Notes under the pieces: model-generated
What the model saw: only the letters and a program-made list of their open reading frames with translations
Databases searched by the model: none
Told to the model about the DNA's origin: nothing
Position numbers and translations under genes: made by a program
In this document: positions 19,022 through 27,752 of the stretch, in pieces
Position numbering within the stretch: position 1 is the first letter of the stretch
Layout of the letters: every line of letters begins with the position of its first letter
NCBI RefSeq assembly: GCF_001690525.1
Contig: NZ_LZGT01000104.1
Span: 36,727-89,030 of the forward strand
From: Gilliamella sp. App6-5
Lineage (GTDB): Bacteria; Pseudomonadota; Gammaproteobacteria; Enterobacterales; Orbaceae
DNA: 52,304 nucleotides
Reading direction: 5' to 3'

Positions 19022-19957
19022 CTAAATCAATAAGGCTTCAACCTTCTTAGAGACGATTTCAAAATACTCCTGTTGTGTAAATTGTGAGTTTAAATCTTTT
19101 TCGTGAATAACTAAATCAAAATGGTAGCTGTCTTTAAAGGCTTTTAAAACATCATTATCTTTTTGGAAGATTTGATTGTAATATTGCATTAGTGTTGCGA
19201 AATCAATTGAGGTAAAAACAAGTTTATTAGCAGTTTCAATAGCTTTTGAAACACGTTCTACATGTAACATCGCAATTTTAATATAATCAGATTCGCTTAA
19301 ATAACGCTTGTTATGATGGGTTGAGATTTCTCGCTCGATATAATTGATATAACCATTAGACACGTATTGAGTATTATAAATATTAGCCAGCTGAATAGGT
19401 AAGTCACAAAATCTCCCTTGACCAATAATAGCTACTTTTTTAACAAAAAAAGGTTTTGCTGCTTGGGCAATAAAAGACCAGTTTTTATAGGGGTTTTCAC
19501 GGATTTGTGTCGCGCTGATATTCATAAACTCTCGATTAGCATCGACAACGACTACCGGACAGCCAAAATAAAATTCATGATTTTTGACATCTTGTGGCTC
19601 ACTAGTAAAAACCACATTGGGTTTAATTTTATGTGCTGAAAGAATCTGCTTAACACGACAGCTCCAATCTTGCCAACCATTCGGATAAAATTCAATACCC
19701 GCTTCATCAAGTACATGGATATGAATATTGTGGCGATCTTTAAACGTCTCTTTTAACCATGAAAAACGGTCGCTTACTTGAGGTTGTTTTGGTAGATGGC
19801 TTTTATTAAAAAGTTGCTTATCGCGTGAGGCTTCGCAACCAAGAAGAATATGTAATTCATCAACTTGGCTCATGGCTTTTTCAATTAAATAAATATGACC
19901 ACAATGTAAAGGATAAAACTTCCCGAAAATTAAACCAACTTTATGCTTAAAAGCCAT
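19022..19957 (-). CDS. nadR: NadR-like NMN adenylyltransferase with degenerate nicotinamide-riboside kinase domain
   Basis: HTH-less NadR of the Haemophilus type. The adenylyltransferase domain (about 1-165) is intact: GKFYPLHCGH (12-21) and ISATQIR. The kinase domain from about residue 172 aligns with Haemophilus NadR (KKVAII; FTSIDFATLMQYY against the family FIDTDFITTQAF), but the P-loop expected as GGESSGKS reads GQGRFCDL, without the Gly-Lys-Ser/Thr. NMN adenylylation is therefore plausible, whereas riboside kinase activity is probably lost. I use the ATG at 19957 (MAFKHKVGLIF); a TTG seven codons upstream is the alternative. 311 residues. PncB at 29330 offers another NAD salvage entry. 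Confidence 0.85.
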   Translation of the reverse strand: MAFKHKVGLIFGKFYPLHCGHIYLIEKAMSQVDELHILLGCEASRDKQLFNKSHLPKQPQVSDRFSWLKETFKDRHNIHIHVLDEAGIEFYPNGWQDWSCRVKQILSAHKIKPNVVFTSEPQDVKNHEFYFGCPVVVVDANREFMNISATQIRENPYKNWSFIAQAAKPFFVKKVAIIGQGRFCDLPIQLANIYNTQYVSNGYINYIEREISTHHNKRYLSESDYIKIAMLHVERVSKAIETANKLVFTSIDFATLMQYYNQIFQKDNDVLKAFKDSYHFDLVIHEKDLNSQFTQQEYFEIVSKKVEALLI

Positions 19958-20110
19958 GACAATTACCAAAACACTCAAAAAATTAATAACAATTTACAGA
20001 AAAAAAAAGCAATTTCTAATCAAATTATGCTATTGGATATATTTTATCAATTAGTAAAATAACTTTTATAACCTAACTAATTGATAGCAAAAACATAAAC
20101 TAATATTTTT

Positions 20111-21166
20111 TTATTTTTGCAAGTTAGATAATAAAATACCCGTAGCAACTGAAATATTCAATGCAGGCATGTTATCATTACCCTTTAAATGTACAACCAC
20201 ATTAGCACAATTGATAAGTTTCATATTAATTTGTTGAAATATAACTATTGCAACTTTTTTATTAAAACGAATTTTATGTAATTCACTGGATGCAATGGAC
20301 TTTGCTTGACAAGGTAATAGTGCGACAACTTGGTAACCCCGTTGTTTGAGCATATCAAGTGAAGCAACAAAATCATCACCTTTAATTGCTTCAACAGCCT
20401 CAATGCCACCTTCAGCCACACGCATAGCTGCACCACTATCGAGTAAATTTGTTTGACGTAACATCACACCATTTATCCCATAAAAAGCGGCACTACGCAT
20501 TAATCCACCTAGATTATGTGGATTATTGACATCGTCAATGGCTAAAACACGATCATGCTCTTTATCACTATTGTCATCTAAATAATCTAATAATGTGAGC
20601 GGAACGCGCTTTTTAACAATTAAACAAACGCCACCATGGTGTTGAGTTTGGGTTATTTTGCTAATTTGTTCACTAGAGACAACATCATAACCTAACCGCT
20701 GTTTAACCAACCAGTCGATTGTATCTTTAAACTGATAAGCCATCTCTTGGGTAATAAATAGTTTGACAATCGCTGCACGTCGATGTTTGAAAACAGCCTT
20801 ACAACTATTTTCGCTATAAACCAAAGTTTCTTCTTTTCGTTGACAATATCCATCATAACCAAATGTAGGCGTTTGTTCATTAGTGCGAACTTTTTTTTGC
20901 CATGGCGAATCGTTAACGATGAAGGATTGAGATTGATTAAGTTCAACACTAAACTTATTTTTTATAAAATTAGATTTATCATTTCGAGGTTTGAAGGTTT
21001 CAATGCGATCTTGACGATTGCGTTTAGATTTCGACTGAAATGAATCATCTTTACGCTTACCCTTCCATCCGGTAGACTTTTCTGTAGCTGAGCGAGAATG
21101 TTTCTTAGGTTCACTATTTTTGGCATAAAAAATAGTGGGTTTGCTTTTTTCGGTACTGTCGTTCAT
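20111..21166 (-). CDS. yfiF: YfiF-type SPOUT (TrmH family) RNA methyltransferase homologue, motif 2 degenerate
   Basis: A long basic, disordered N-terminus (about 1-105, rich in Lys/Arg/Ser) precedes a SpoU substrate-binding part (VYSENSCKAVFKHR, QHHGGVCLIVKKR) and a SPOUT domain. Motif 1 (DDVNNPHNLGGLMRSAAFYG) and motif 3 (LNISVATGILL) are good. Motif 2, normally LGxExxGL, reads IVIFQQINMKL (about 308-318), so the Gly and Glu of the SAM-binding knot are missing. Layout and length (351 against 345) fit E. coli YfiF, whose target I do not know. It may be catalytically weak or inactive. It lies 21 nt after nusB. Confidence 0.8.
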   Translation of the reverse strand: MNDSTEKSKPTIFYAKNSEPKKHSRSATEKSTGWKGKRKDDSFQSKSKRNRQDRIETFKPRNDKSNFIKNKFSVELNQSQSFIVNDSPWQKKVRTNEQTPTFGYDGYCQRKEETLVYSENSCKAVFKHRRAAIVKLFITQEMAYQFKDTIDWLVKQRLGYDVVSSEQISKITQTQHHGGVCLIVKKRVPLTLLDYLDDNSDKEHDRVLAIDDVNNPHNLGGLMRSAAFYGINGVMLRQTNLLDSGAAMRVAEGGIEAVEAIKGDDFVASLDMLKQRGYQVVALLPCQAKSIASSELHKIRFNKKVAIVIFQQINMKLINCANVVVHLKGNDNMPALNISVATGILLSNLQK

Positions 21167-21187
21167 ATCAATCTCACAATTAATCGG

Positions 21188-21607
21188 TTATCGCGTACGA
21201 ATGGTTGGGGCTATTTTATCTAATACACCATTAACAAATTTATGGCTGTCAGCGGCACCAAATGTTTTAGTTAACTCAATAGCTTCATTAATGACTACTT
21301 TATAAGGAACATCTTGACGTTTCATTAATTCATATAATGCGATTCTAAGTACCGCTAATTCAATTTGTCCTAATTCATCAACAGAGCGTTCAGTGAGATA
21401 AGGCGCCATTTTATCATCTAAATCGGCGGTATTTTTTGCTACCCCGTTTAATAATTCACGAAAATACTTAGTATCAACGCCTTTCATATCTTCTTCTGCA
21501 ATAAAACTTGTCTCAACATCAGCAAGATCGTTTCTGGAAACTTGCCACGAGTAAATGGCTTGTACTGCACATTCTCTTGCTCGACGACGAGGATTAACTA
21601 ATGCCAC
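21188..21607 (-). CDS. nusB: Transcription antitermination protein NusB
   Basis: Binds boxA RNA with NusE during rRNA transcription antitermination. The sequence has [50 protein letters not shown] and [12 protein letters not shown], all family-typical; 139 residues. The start is a GTG at 21607, supported by AAGGAG with 7-nt spacing, only 4 nt after the ribH stop. ribH-nusB pairing is common in gammaproteobacteria. Confidence 0.95.
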   Translation of the reverse strand: MALVNPRRRARECAVQAIYSWQVSRNDLADVETSFIAEEDMKGVDTKYFRELLNGVAKNTADLDDKMAPYLTERSVDELGQIELAVLRIALYELMKRQDVPYKVVINEAIELTKTFGAADSHKFVNGVLDKIAPTIRTR

Positions 21608-21611
21608 TAAA

Positions 21612-22082
21612 TTACTCCTTAATTGCTTTAATAATATTTAGCATTTCTAGCGCAGTTAATGCGGCTTCAGCACCTTTATTGCCGGCCTTAGTACCTGCAC
21701 GTTCAATAGCTTGTTCTATACTTTCGGTGGTTAAAATACCAAATCCAACTGGAATGGTGTTATCTAGGCTTGCACTTAATAAGCCAGAACTTGATTCACC
21801 TGCTACAAAATCAAAATGCGCCGTACTTCCCCGAATGACGGTACCTAACGCCACAATTGCATCATATTTTTTCGACTGTGCTGCAACTTTTGCGGCAAGT
21901 GGAATTTCATAAGCACCAGGAACCCAGATAACCGTGATATTTTTATCATCGACTTGACCAATACGTGTTAACGCGTCAATTGCACCATTTACTAGGCTAT
22001 CATTAATAAAATGATTAAAACGTGCCACCACAATTGCAACTTTCGCTTTTGGCGCAGCCACTTTACCTTCAATTGTTTGCAT
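21612..22082 (-). CDS. ribH: 6,7-dimethyl-8-ribityllumazine synthase
   Basis: Penultimate enzyme of riboflavin synthesis, forming icosahedral capsids. Motifs are [27 protein letters not shown] and [18 protein letters not shown], where the active-site His lies in the last. 156 residues, as in E. coli. It is transcribed with nusB and yfiF. I see no FMN riboswitch upstream. Confidence 0.96.
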   Translation of the reverse strand: MQTIEGKVAAPKAKVAIVVARFNHFINDSLVNGAIDALTRIGQVDDKNITVIWVPGAYEIPLAAKVAAQSKKYDAIVALGTVIRGSTAHFDFVAGESSSGLLSASLDNTIPVGFGILTTESIEQAIERAGTKAGNKGAEAALTALEMLNIIKAIKE

Positions 22083-22475
22083 ATTAATTCCTTACCAATT
22101 CTATTATGAATGTCATTTCACTCTCTTTTAAGTGAAAAGAGACTTAATAAATTGTATCACGAAAGAAAAACTTATCCTATTGGCAAATAACGCTACGACC
22201 AAGTTCTGTCCAAGATATTATTTAAAATAAACGCAAAGAATTTTGCTATTGCAAATGTATTATTTGTTAAGTTTAAAATTAATTTAAATTTTGTCGTTAT
22301 TTCAACTGTCATTATTAGAAATAACCTTAATTTATTTTTATTTTAATGCTTATTTTTATCCTTAACGGCATACATTCCTGATAGTTTTTGACAAGATAGG
22401 AAATTTTATCGCTTGCAAGCTATTTTAAAAAAATTACAATAGTCTATAAATTTATTTATAGATGGAGAAAGATCA
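22083..22475. promoter_or_regulatory. Divergent ribH / gmhA intergenic region
   Basis: No gene is visible in this 393-bp AT-rich gap between divergent genes. Near gmhA there is a perfect TTGACA at about 22388 without a convincing -10 at the right distance, and an inverted repeat CTATAAAT-TT-ATTTATAG just before the GGAG Shine-Dalgarno sequence of gmhA. Confidence 0.4.
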
Positions 22476-23054
22476 ATGTACATTGACAATATTCGTAATG
22501 AATTAAACCAAGCTATCGACGTATTAACTAATTTTGTTTCAGATGATAAAAACCTGCAACAAATTCAACAAGCCGCAATCTTAATTGCTAATTCGTTTAA
22601 ACAAGGTGGCAAAGTGTTATCGTGTGGTAATGGTGGATCTCATTGCGATGCTATGCATTTTGCTGAGGAGCTAACCGGCCGCTTTCGCGATAATCGCCCT
22701 GCTTACCCAGCTATTGCCATATCAGATGTCAGTCATATTTCATGTGTTGGTAATGATTTTGGATTTGATTCCATTTTTTCACGTTATGTTGAAGGTGTCG
22801 GGCAAAAAGGTGATGTGCTTTTAGGAATTTCAACTTCAGGAAATTCAACCAACGTATTTAAAGCAATTGAAGTAGCAAAACAAAAAGGCATGAAAATCAT
22901 TACATTAACTGGTAAAGATGGCGGTAAAATGAATGGACTTGCCGATGTTGATATCCGTGTTCCACATTTTGGCTATGCCGATCGCGTACAAGAAATCCAT
23001 ATCAAAGTGATCCATATACTTATTTTGCTAATTGAAAAAGAAATGGCCAAATAA
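22476..23054 (+). CDS. gmhA: Phosphoheptose isomerase GmhA
   Basis: Converts sedoheptulose 7-phosphate to D-glycero-D-manno-heptose 7-phosphate, the first step of ADP-heptose synthesis for lipopolysaccharide. SIS fold with [34 protein letters not shown] and the C-terminal [13 protein letters not shown]. 192 residues, as in E. coli LpcA. GATGGAGAAAGATCA gives a good Shine-Dalgarno sequence. The gene for the next enzyme, hldE, is at 13748. Confidence 0.95.
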   Translation: MYIDNIRNELNQAIDVLTNFVSDDKNLQQIQQAAILIANSFKQGGKVLSCGNGGSHCDAMHFAEELTGRFRDNRPAYPAIAISDVSHISCVGNDFGFDSIFSRYVEGVGQKGDVLLGISTSGNSTNVFKAIEVAKQKGMKIITLTGKDGGKMNGLADVDIRVPHFGYADRVQEIHIKVIHILILLIEKEMAK

Positions 23055-23055
23055 T

Positions 23056-23835
23056 ATGTGTGAATTATTGGGTATGAGTGCTAATGTGCCAACCGATATT
23101 TGCTTTAGTTTTACTAGTTTAATTAAACGGGGTGGGGACAAAGGTCCTCACAAAGATGGTTGGGGAATTACTTTTTATGAAGGAAAAGGCTGCCGGACAT
23201 TTAAAGATCCCGAACCTTGCAGCTATTCACCTATTGCTACAATGGTGAAAGAATATCCCATCAAATCTAAAGCCGTAATTGCCCATATTCGCCAAGCTAA
23301 TCGAGGCGGTGTCGCCTTAGAAAATACCCATCCATTTACCCGTGAACTATGGGGAAAGAACTGGACTTTTGCGCACAATGGACAATTAACCAATTACCAA
23401 CATTTAGATACAGGGCTATTTCAACCTATTGGTGAAACTGATAGCGAATATGCTTTCTGTTACTTAATAAATCAACTACATCAAAAGTATTCGCAAAAAC
23501 CGACCAATAATTTTGAGCTGTTTAATTTTATTCAACAATGTGCCAATCAGTTAAGCCAACTTGGTATATTTAATATGCTACTGTCTGATGGGCAATATGT
23601 GTTTGCCTACTGCTCAACCAATTTACATTGGATAACCCGTAAAGCGCCATTTGGCAAAGCAAAATTGCTGGATGAAGATGTCGAAATTGACTTTCAACAA
23701 CATACAACCCCAAATGATGTTGTTACCATTATTTCTACATTACCATTAACCTCGAATGAAACATGGCATAAACTTAATACTAACGAGGCTATTTTATTTA
23801 AAGATGGTGAAATTAGCCAATCTTCCTCATTTTAA
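23056..23835 (+). CDS. yafJ: Class II glutamine amidotransferase, YafJ type
   Basis: Ntn-type amidotransferase domain: MCELLGMSAN exposes Cys2 as nucleophile after Met removal, and IAHIRQANRGG, NTHPF and FAHNGQL are the glutaminase pocket motifs. It begins 1 nt after the gmhA stop, as in E. coli, where yafJ follows gmhA. 259 residues. The acceptor substrate is unknown. An in-frame start at 23032 inside gmhA would hide the catalytic cysteine and is rejected. The end overlaps the remnant mdtH on the other strand. Confidence 0.9.
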   Translation: MCELLGMSANVPTDICFSFTSLIKRGGDKGPHKDGWGITFYEGKGCRTFKDPEPCSYSPIATMVKEYPIKSKAVIAHIRQANRGGVALENTHPFTRELWGKNWTFAHNGQLTNYQHLDTGLFQPIGETDSEYAFCYLINQLHQKYSQKPTNNFELFNFIQQCANQLSQLGIFNMLLSDGQYVFAYCSTNLHWITRKAPFGKAKLLDEDVEIDFQQHTTPNDVVTIISTLPLTSNETWHKLNTNEAILFKDGEISQSSSF

Positions 23836-24278
23836 TGTGTGGCATTGGCGGCTCATTTTTAAATTGATATTGCAAATAGCTTAAAGTTAATAGTCCAATT
23901 GTGGTAAGCACTATCCATGGAAGGTGCGGAAATCCTATTTGCATAGCAATATCATATAACCAACCAGCACCGGTATAACCAATAAATCCACCGATCGCAA
24001 GCCCTAAACGACTAAATCCCACATAAGAAAAAATAAAAGCGCTACACCAGCATACTAAATAGAAGTCATAATCAATAGAATACCACCAATAATCCCAAAG
24101 CTCTGTTGAACAAATTGCCGAAATCCTAACGCAAAACCAACAAATAGAGCGCTCCAACCGCCTTAGTTCACAAAGTCGGTTGAAACCAGCGGGAACACCA
24201 CATAAAAAACTAATACAATAAACAAATTATCAAGCAGAAGTATTTGCTGGCCTGTTTTATGAATTTGGGAATCGGCAT
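23813..24278 (-). pseudogene. mdtH: Remnant of MFS multidrug transporter mdtH
   Basis: Fragments match E. coli MdtH from memory in the right order but in different frames. From the ATG at 24278, the N-terminus IPKFIKQASKYF (like ARNLGKYFLL). Then in another frame LDNLFIVLVFYVVFPLVSTDFVN, an in-frame TAA, and GGWSALFVGFALGFRQFVQQ. Then IDYDFYLVC. Then the C-terminal YVGFSRLGLAIGGFIGYTG and PHLPWI. An intact gene is about 1.2 kb; only 466 bp remain, so there are at least two internal deletions, a frameshift and a stop. It directly follows mgsA. Confidence 0.85.
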
Positions 24279-24740
24279 TTACTTCACTCTTTGCGCTAAA
24301 TAGCTTTGATAATCAGGAATTTCAATGTCAACTTCTTGCGTAAAAATAGAAGACTGAATCAATGCATTGGCTGTAGCTTGATTAGTAGCAACTGGAATAT
24401 TCCAAACCGTAGATAACCGTAACAAAGCTTTGACATCGGGATCATGAGGTACGGCATTAAGTGGATCCCAAAAAAAGATTAAGATATCGATTTTACCTTC
24501 TGCAATTAATGCTCCAATTTGCTGATCGCCGCCCATAGGACCACTTAACATTGGTATGATATTGAGTCCTGTGTCTTGCTTTATTAATGTTCCAGTAGTG
24601 CCCGTGCCACATAAATTATGACGAGAAAGCTCTTCACGATTTTTTTTACACCAGCTTAATAAAGAATCTTTCAAGTGATCGTGAGCAACTAAAGCAATAT
24701 TTTTTTTAGCCGATAATTTGCGTGTGGTATAAAGCATCAT
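24279..24740 (-). CDS. mgsA: Methylglyoxal synthase
   Basis: Converts dihydroxyacetone phosphate to methylglyoxal and phosphate, a bypass of lower glycolysis. The sequence [34 protein letters not shown] (catalytic Asp) and [21 protein letters not shown] is nearly identical to the family consensus. 153 residues. Two adjacent ATGs begin the gene; either is possible. The stop abuts the mdtH remnant. Confidence 0.95.
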   Translation of the reverse strand: MMLYTTRKLSAKKNIALVAHDHLKDSLLSWCKKNREELSRHNLCGTGTTGTLIKQDTGLNIIPMLSGPMGGDQQIGALIAEGKIDILIFFWDPLNAVPHDPDVKALLRLSTVWNIPVATNQATANALIQSSIFTQEVDIEIPDYQSYLAQRVK

Positions 24741-24827
24741 AGTTATCCTAATTTATTATTATCTTTCTAGATTTTTTAACAGAGTATTAATTATAGTGCA
24801 AGGGATATTTAATCAATAGTAAATAAT

Positions 24828-24852
24828 AAAAAAGGCACCGAAGTGCCTTTTA
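24828..24852 (-). terminator. Terminator of porin 1
   Basis: On the minus strand GGCAC-TTCG-GTGCC is preceded by AAAA and followed by TTTTTTATT. The TTCG tetraloop and T-tail make a strong intrinsic terminator about 20 nt beyond the porin stop. Confidence 0.85.
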
Positions 24853-24869
24853 TAAGATATCAAAATAGC

Positions 24870-26012
24870 TTAGAATTGGTAGATTAAACCAAGTGCCACT
24901 GTATCTTTAGTTGTACCATTGATTTGTGATTTAGTAAATGAACCATCTTCATATAAAGCATGACGTGCACCGATGTCATCTTTATCTAACAAGTTTATTT
25001 TATAATCGATAATAGCTTGTAAGTTTTTGTTAAAGTCATAAGTTAAACCAACATCAACATATTTAGCTAAATCATTACCTTTAAGCCCAGCATCACTTGA
25101 ATAATGAGATGCATCTTTAACTTTATGTTGGATATAAGCAACAGACGGAGTTAAGCGACCCACTTCAAAATCAATACCATATTGCGCAACAAATTCATAG
25201 CCTTTGGTTTTTAAATCATCAGCACGGTGACTCGTTGATGCATTATCCCAACCGTATTTTTGTTTACCTTGAATATATAACGCAGCTAAATAAAGGTTGT
25301 CATTATCATATTTGATACCTGCTGACCATGCTTTAGCATCCTTATGTCCACCCGTTTGTGCATACCCAGCACCAACCGATAAACCTGTATCAAGCACATC
25401 CCAATCAACAACAGAACCCCATGCTTCTGCACTATCATGTTTTTCATTACCATCATGTTTGTTGAAATAATTAGTTGAGCTATTATCACCGTTATCCGCA
25501 TATTGAACAGCAAAACGTAGACCATTTACTAAGCCAAAGAAATCTGAATTACGGTAAGTAGCAACGGCTTTAGTACGATCTGTTAATGCATAAAGATCAT
25601 TATTTGAAGCATCACCACCAAATTCTGGCAAAACGTCAGTATAAGACGTTAATGTTTTTAACACGCCATCATTACGCCCATAATCAAATGAACCAAAATC
25701 ACCAAAGTTTAAACCAGCAAAAGCATAACGCGTTTCGTTATCAGCATTTTTACCTGTATTTGCTTCGTACTCCCAACGTCCATATCCAGTTACACTGTCT
25801 GTCACTTGTGTTTGACCCGACATACCTAAACGTGCAGTGGTTTTGTCACCTTCACCTGTTTGATTATCGCGATCAGTAATATAGTTTAATGCATAAACTC
25901 GACCATAAAAGTCCACTTTATTACCATCTTTATTCCACACTTCAATAGAAGCGTTTGCTGTACCTGCAATTAAAAGCGCAGGAATAGCGATTGCTAATAG
26001 ATTACGTTTCAT
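24870..26012 (-). CDS. OmpC/OmpF-type general porin (porin 1)
   Basis: Trimeric 16-stranded outer-membrane porin for small solutes. Signal peptide MKRNLLAIAIPALLIAGTANA, cleavage before SIEVWNKDG, then VDFYGRV, GYGRWEYE, YAFAGLNFGDFGSFDYGRN and the C-terminal VALGLIYQF ending in Phe for BAM recognition. The L3 constriction-loop region contains LPEFGGD. 380 residues. It has GAGGGT 7 nt before the ATG. It is a tandem paralogue of porin 2 upstream; the leader and first codons are nearly identical, while loop regions diverge. Confidence 0.92.
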   Translation of the reverse strand: MKRNLLAIAIPALLIAGTANASIEVWNKDGNKVDFYGRVYALNYITDRDNQTGEGDKTTARLGMSGQTQVTDSVTGYGRWEYEANTGKNADNETRYAFAGLNFGDFGSFDYGRNDGVLKTLTSYTDVLPEFGGDASNNDLYALTDRTKAVATYRNSDFFGLVNGLRFAVQYADNGDNSSTNYFNKHDGNEKHDSAEAWGSVVDWDVLDTGLSVGAGYAQTGGHKDAKAWSAGIKYDNDNLYLAALYIQGKQKYGWDNASTSHRADDLKTKGYEFVAQYGIDFEVGRLTPSVAYIQHKVKDASHYSSDAGLKGNDLAKYVDVGLTYDFNKNLQAIIDYKINLLDKDDIGARHALYEDGSFTKSQINGTTKDTVALGLIYQF

Positions 26013-26274
26013 TTTTTACCCTCGTAGGTATTTTATATTATTAAAGATGCAAATTATTTTGCTCTTGTTTTAATAAATAATTGTCAATAAATAACAATTA
26101 TATTATTACTGTGATATCTATTTTTATTAGATAACAAATAGATTTTATTTCACTCATTGCCTATTTAACAATGTTAATCAGATTATTTCTGCGAATTTAC
26201 GAATATTTTAATATTTAATGAGGATTTTTTTAGGCATAAAATGTGTTTTTAGCAAGAAAAGCATTTAGCAGACG
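26013..26274. promoter_or_regulatory. Porin 1 upstream region
   Basis: No gene is seen. This very AT-rich stretch between the two porins must hold the porin 1 promoter, because porin 2 ends in its own terminator. I cannot assign OmpR-type boxes by eye. Confidence 0.35.
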
Positions 26275-26302
26275 AAAAAAAAGGCACCTAAGTGCCTTTT
26301 TA
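26275..26302 (-). terminator. Terminator of porin 2
   Basis: Minus strand GGCAC-TTAG-GTGCC, preceded by AAAAA and followed by a run of eight T. Near-copy of the porin 1 terminator, indicating that the whole transcription unit was duplicated. Confidence 0.85.
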
Positions 26303-26317
26303 TAAGATATTAAGAGA

Positions 26318-27466
26318 TTAGAATTGGTAAATTAAACCAACACCTAACACATCTTTAGTACCTGGTTTAGTACCGTGACCACGCGAATTTTGAGTATTTT
26401 TCTCAGCACCATAATCATCACGATCTAATAAGTTAAATTTGTATTCAACAATTGCACTGAAGTTTTTGTTTAGATCATACGTTGCACCTAAAGATACATA
26501 TTTAACTACAGGTGAGCTGAATCCGCTATTGTGGTAACGAATATTATCTTCAACAAAATTCACCCCATCAGCTTTAACTTTATGTTGAACATAAGCCAAA
26601 GATGGAGTGATGCGACCCACTTCCAAATCAATACCATATTGAGCGACTAATTCAAAACCTCTAACTTTACCATCAGCAGTTTTATAATTACCTCTATGCG
26701 TCGGTCCATATGCCAGTACATCTTTAAATTTAGATTGGAAATAGTTAGCACCTAAATATAAATTATAGTTATCATATTTAAGACCAGTTGCCCAAGTGCT
26801 TTGACGATTATTACTGTTTGAAGTTTGAGCATAACCTGCACCAGCAGTTAAACCGGTGTCAAAAATATTCCATTGAATGTTTGCACCATAAGCTTCGCGA
26901 GATTCCCCTCTGATACGATCTTCTCTAAATGTATTTGAGTTATCACCATTATCAGCATATTGTAATGCAAAGCTTAAATCATCAGTTAAACCGAAGAAGT
27001 TATTGTTACGATAAGTAGCAACTGCTTTAGTACGATTTGAAAGTACGTTCCAATCGTTGTTTGCTGCGTCACCACCAAATTGTGGTAATACGTCAGTATA
27101 AGCAGTAATTGCTTTTAACACACCGTCATTACGACCATAGTCAAATGAACCAGCATCACCAAAGTTTAAACCAGCGAATGCATAACGTACTTCGTTATCA
27201 GAATTTTTACCCGCTTTCGCTTCGTATTCCCAACGACCATAGCCAGTTACGCTATCAGTAATTTGAGTTTGGCCTGACATACCTAAACGAGCTGAAGTAT
27301 CATCACCTTCACCTTTTTGACCACGGTCAGTGATGTTGTTAGCTGCTTTTACTCGACCGTAAAAGTCAACTTTATTACCATCTTTGTTCCAAACTTCGAT
27401 AGATGCATTTGCGCTAGCTGCGGCTAAAAGCGCAGGGATAGCGATTGCTAATAGATTACGTTTCAT
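26318..27466 (-). CDS. OmpC/OmpF-type general porin (porin 2)
   Basis: Paralogue of porin 1, 382 residues, with signal peptide MKRNLLAIAIPALLAAASANA, the same N-terminal strands and a C-terminal LGVGLIYQF. The L3 region has LPQFGGD. Differences concentrate in stretches predicted to be surface loops (for example EDRIRGESREAYG, and SSPVV before KYVSLGATY), as expected if phage or host contact drives divergence. GAGGGT precedes the ATG. A TTGACA occurs upstream at about 27517, without a clear -10. Confidence 0.92.
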   Translation of the reverse strand: MKRNLLAIAIPALLAAASANASIEVWNKDGNKVDFYGRVKAANNITDRGQKGEGDDTSARLGMSGQTQITDSVTGYGRWEYEAKAGKNSDNEVRYAFAGLNFGDAGSFDYGRNDGVLKAITAYTDVLPQFGGDAANNDWNVLSNRTKAVATYRNNNFFGLTDDLSFALQYADNGDNSNTFREDRIRGESREAYGANIQWNIFDTGLTAGAGYAQTSNSNNRQSTWATGLKYDNYNLYLGANYFQSKFKDVLAYGPTHRGNYKTADGKVRGFELVAQYGIDLEVGRITPSLAYVQHKVKADGVNFVEDNIRYHNSGFSSPVVKYVSLGATYDLNKNFSAIVEYKFNLLDRDDYGAEKNTQNSRGHGTKPGTKDVLGVGLIYQF

Positions 27467-27716
27467 TTTTTACCCTCATGGTTATTTTCTAAAAAGACAC
27501 TTTCCATTAGTTTGGTGTCAATTTTCGTACAATAATTATTCATCCAAAAAATAATATTTTTATCTATTATTTTTATCTACTTTTTACAGTAGCGTAAATT
27601 ATGTATAATTTTTTTTTAAAATCAAGTGAACTTTTCATTAAATGTGATGTCTAAGGCTAAAATTAAGCCTGTTTGGATATTTTTTATACAGCGTCGTGCT
27701 AAAATTAGTTAATCTC

Positions 27717-27743
27717 ATTCCCAACCAAAATTTGGTTGGGAAT
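27717..27743 (-). terminator. Hairpin downstream of asnS
   Basis: ATTCCCAACC (27717-27726) pairs with GGTTGGGAAT (27734-27743) around an AT loop, 10 nt past the asnS stop. The stem is long and perfect but lacks a good T-run on minus, so termination is probable rather than certain. Confidence 0.5.
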
Positions 27744-27752
27744 TTAATCAAC

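Noticed and set aside
22388-22420. Sigma-70 promoter for gmhA using TTGACA at about 22388
   Set aside because: The hexamer 17 bp downstream (GCTTGC) does not resemble a -10 box, so it was not annotated as a promoter.
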